Of a DNA stretch of 32,099 nt, positions 32,088-32,099 are shown one piece after another (position 1 is the first letter of the stretch; the number at the start of each line of letters is the position of its first letter). Position numbers and translations under genes: made by a program. The notes under the pieces are model-generated. The model did not search any database. It was not told the origin of the DNA and saw nothing but the letters and a program-made list of their open reading frames with translations. The DNA is from Mongoliibacter sp. (GTDB lineage Bacteria; Bacteroidota; Bacteroidia; Cytophagales; Cyclobacteriaceae). The stretch is taken from the NCBI RefSeq assembly GCF_007692705.1, contig NZ_REBN01000177.1, forward strand, positions 1 to 32,099. Reading direction: 5' to 3'.

Positions 32088-32099
32088 GTCCCCCCGCTT

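Overview
The window looks like a chromosomal segment from a pigmented, aerobic member of the Bacteroidota, most likely order Cytophagales, family Cyclobacteriaceae (an Algoriphagus/Cyclobacterium-like organism). This is inferred from the low GC content, the TonB receptor with an N-terminal carboxypeptidase-regulatory-like domain, the near absence of Shine-Dalgarno sequences, and two exact Bacteroidota housekeeping promoters (TTTG, 19 bp, TAnnTTTG). A carotenoid cluster containing ispH also fits this group. No prophage, insertion sequence, CRISPR array or rRNA was seen.

Layout. 1-4721: a partial methyltransferase, a MaoC-like dehydratase, an Omp85-type barrel and a TonB-dependent receptor. 4898-11829: a carotenoid locus, all on the minus strand, in two blocks. 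The upstream block is cruF-like, crtZ and a CarH/LitR-like MerR regulator. The downstream block is an ECF sigma factor, crtI, crtB, a 66-codon relic of the fused lycopene cyclase crtYcd, ispH and crtW. 11941-19098: housekeeping genes (DUF4286-like, tag, Rieske, csaA, SpoU methyltransferase, mutS) plus small secreted proteins and a LuxR-type regulator. 19246-19471: tRNA-Gly(GCC) and tRNA-Leu(UAA). 19505-29029: a pyrophosphohydrolase, lipoproteins, a Tat-type superoxide dismutase, dapF, secA, a SPOR lipoprotein, an M20 amidohydrolase and an S1/P1 nuclease preceded by 22-bp repeats. 29151-32099: a YcxB-like protein, a small membrane protein, a Fur-family regulator, a geranylgeranyl-reductase-like flavoprotein and a membrane protein cut by the window edge.

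The carotenoid locus is the most interesting part. (1) The lycopene cyclase appears to have been reduced by an in-frame internal deletion to its first ~35 and last ~30 codons, while the 3-nt spacings to crtB and ispH remain. The ring-modifying genes crtZ and crtW are intact. (2) The promoter of the sigma-crtI operon has textbook Bacteroidota elements, and a 30-bp palindrome lies over the -7 element. A second copy with the same arm spacing sits exactly 44 bp upstream. (3) The nearby MerR protein has the Wx9EH signature of adenosylcobalamin-dependent photoreceptors, so it is the obvious candidate to bind these palindromes and control pigment synthesis by light. The ECF sigma factor encoded as first gene of the operon would add a second regulatory layer.

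Elsewhere, secA, the SPOR lipoprotein and the amidohydrolase form a tight run, and tag follows the DUF4286-like gene. No stretch above 300 bases lacks a gene. Intergenic regions mostly hold terminators, two firm promoters and the 22-bp repeat array.
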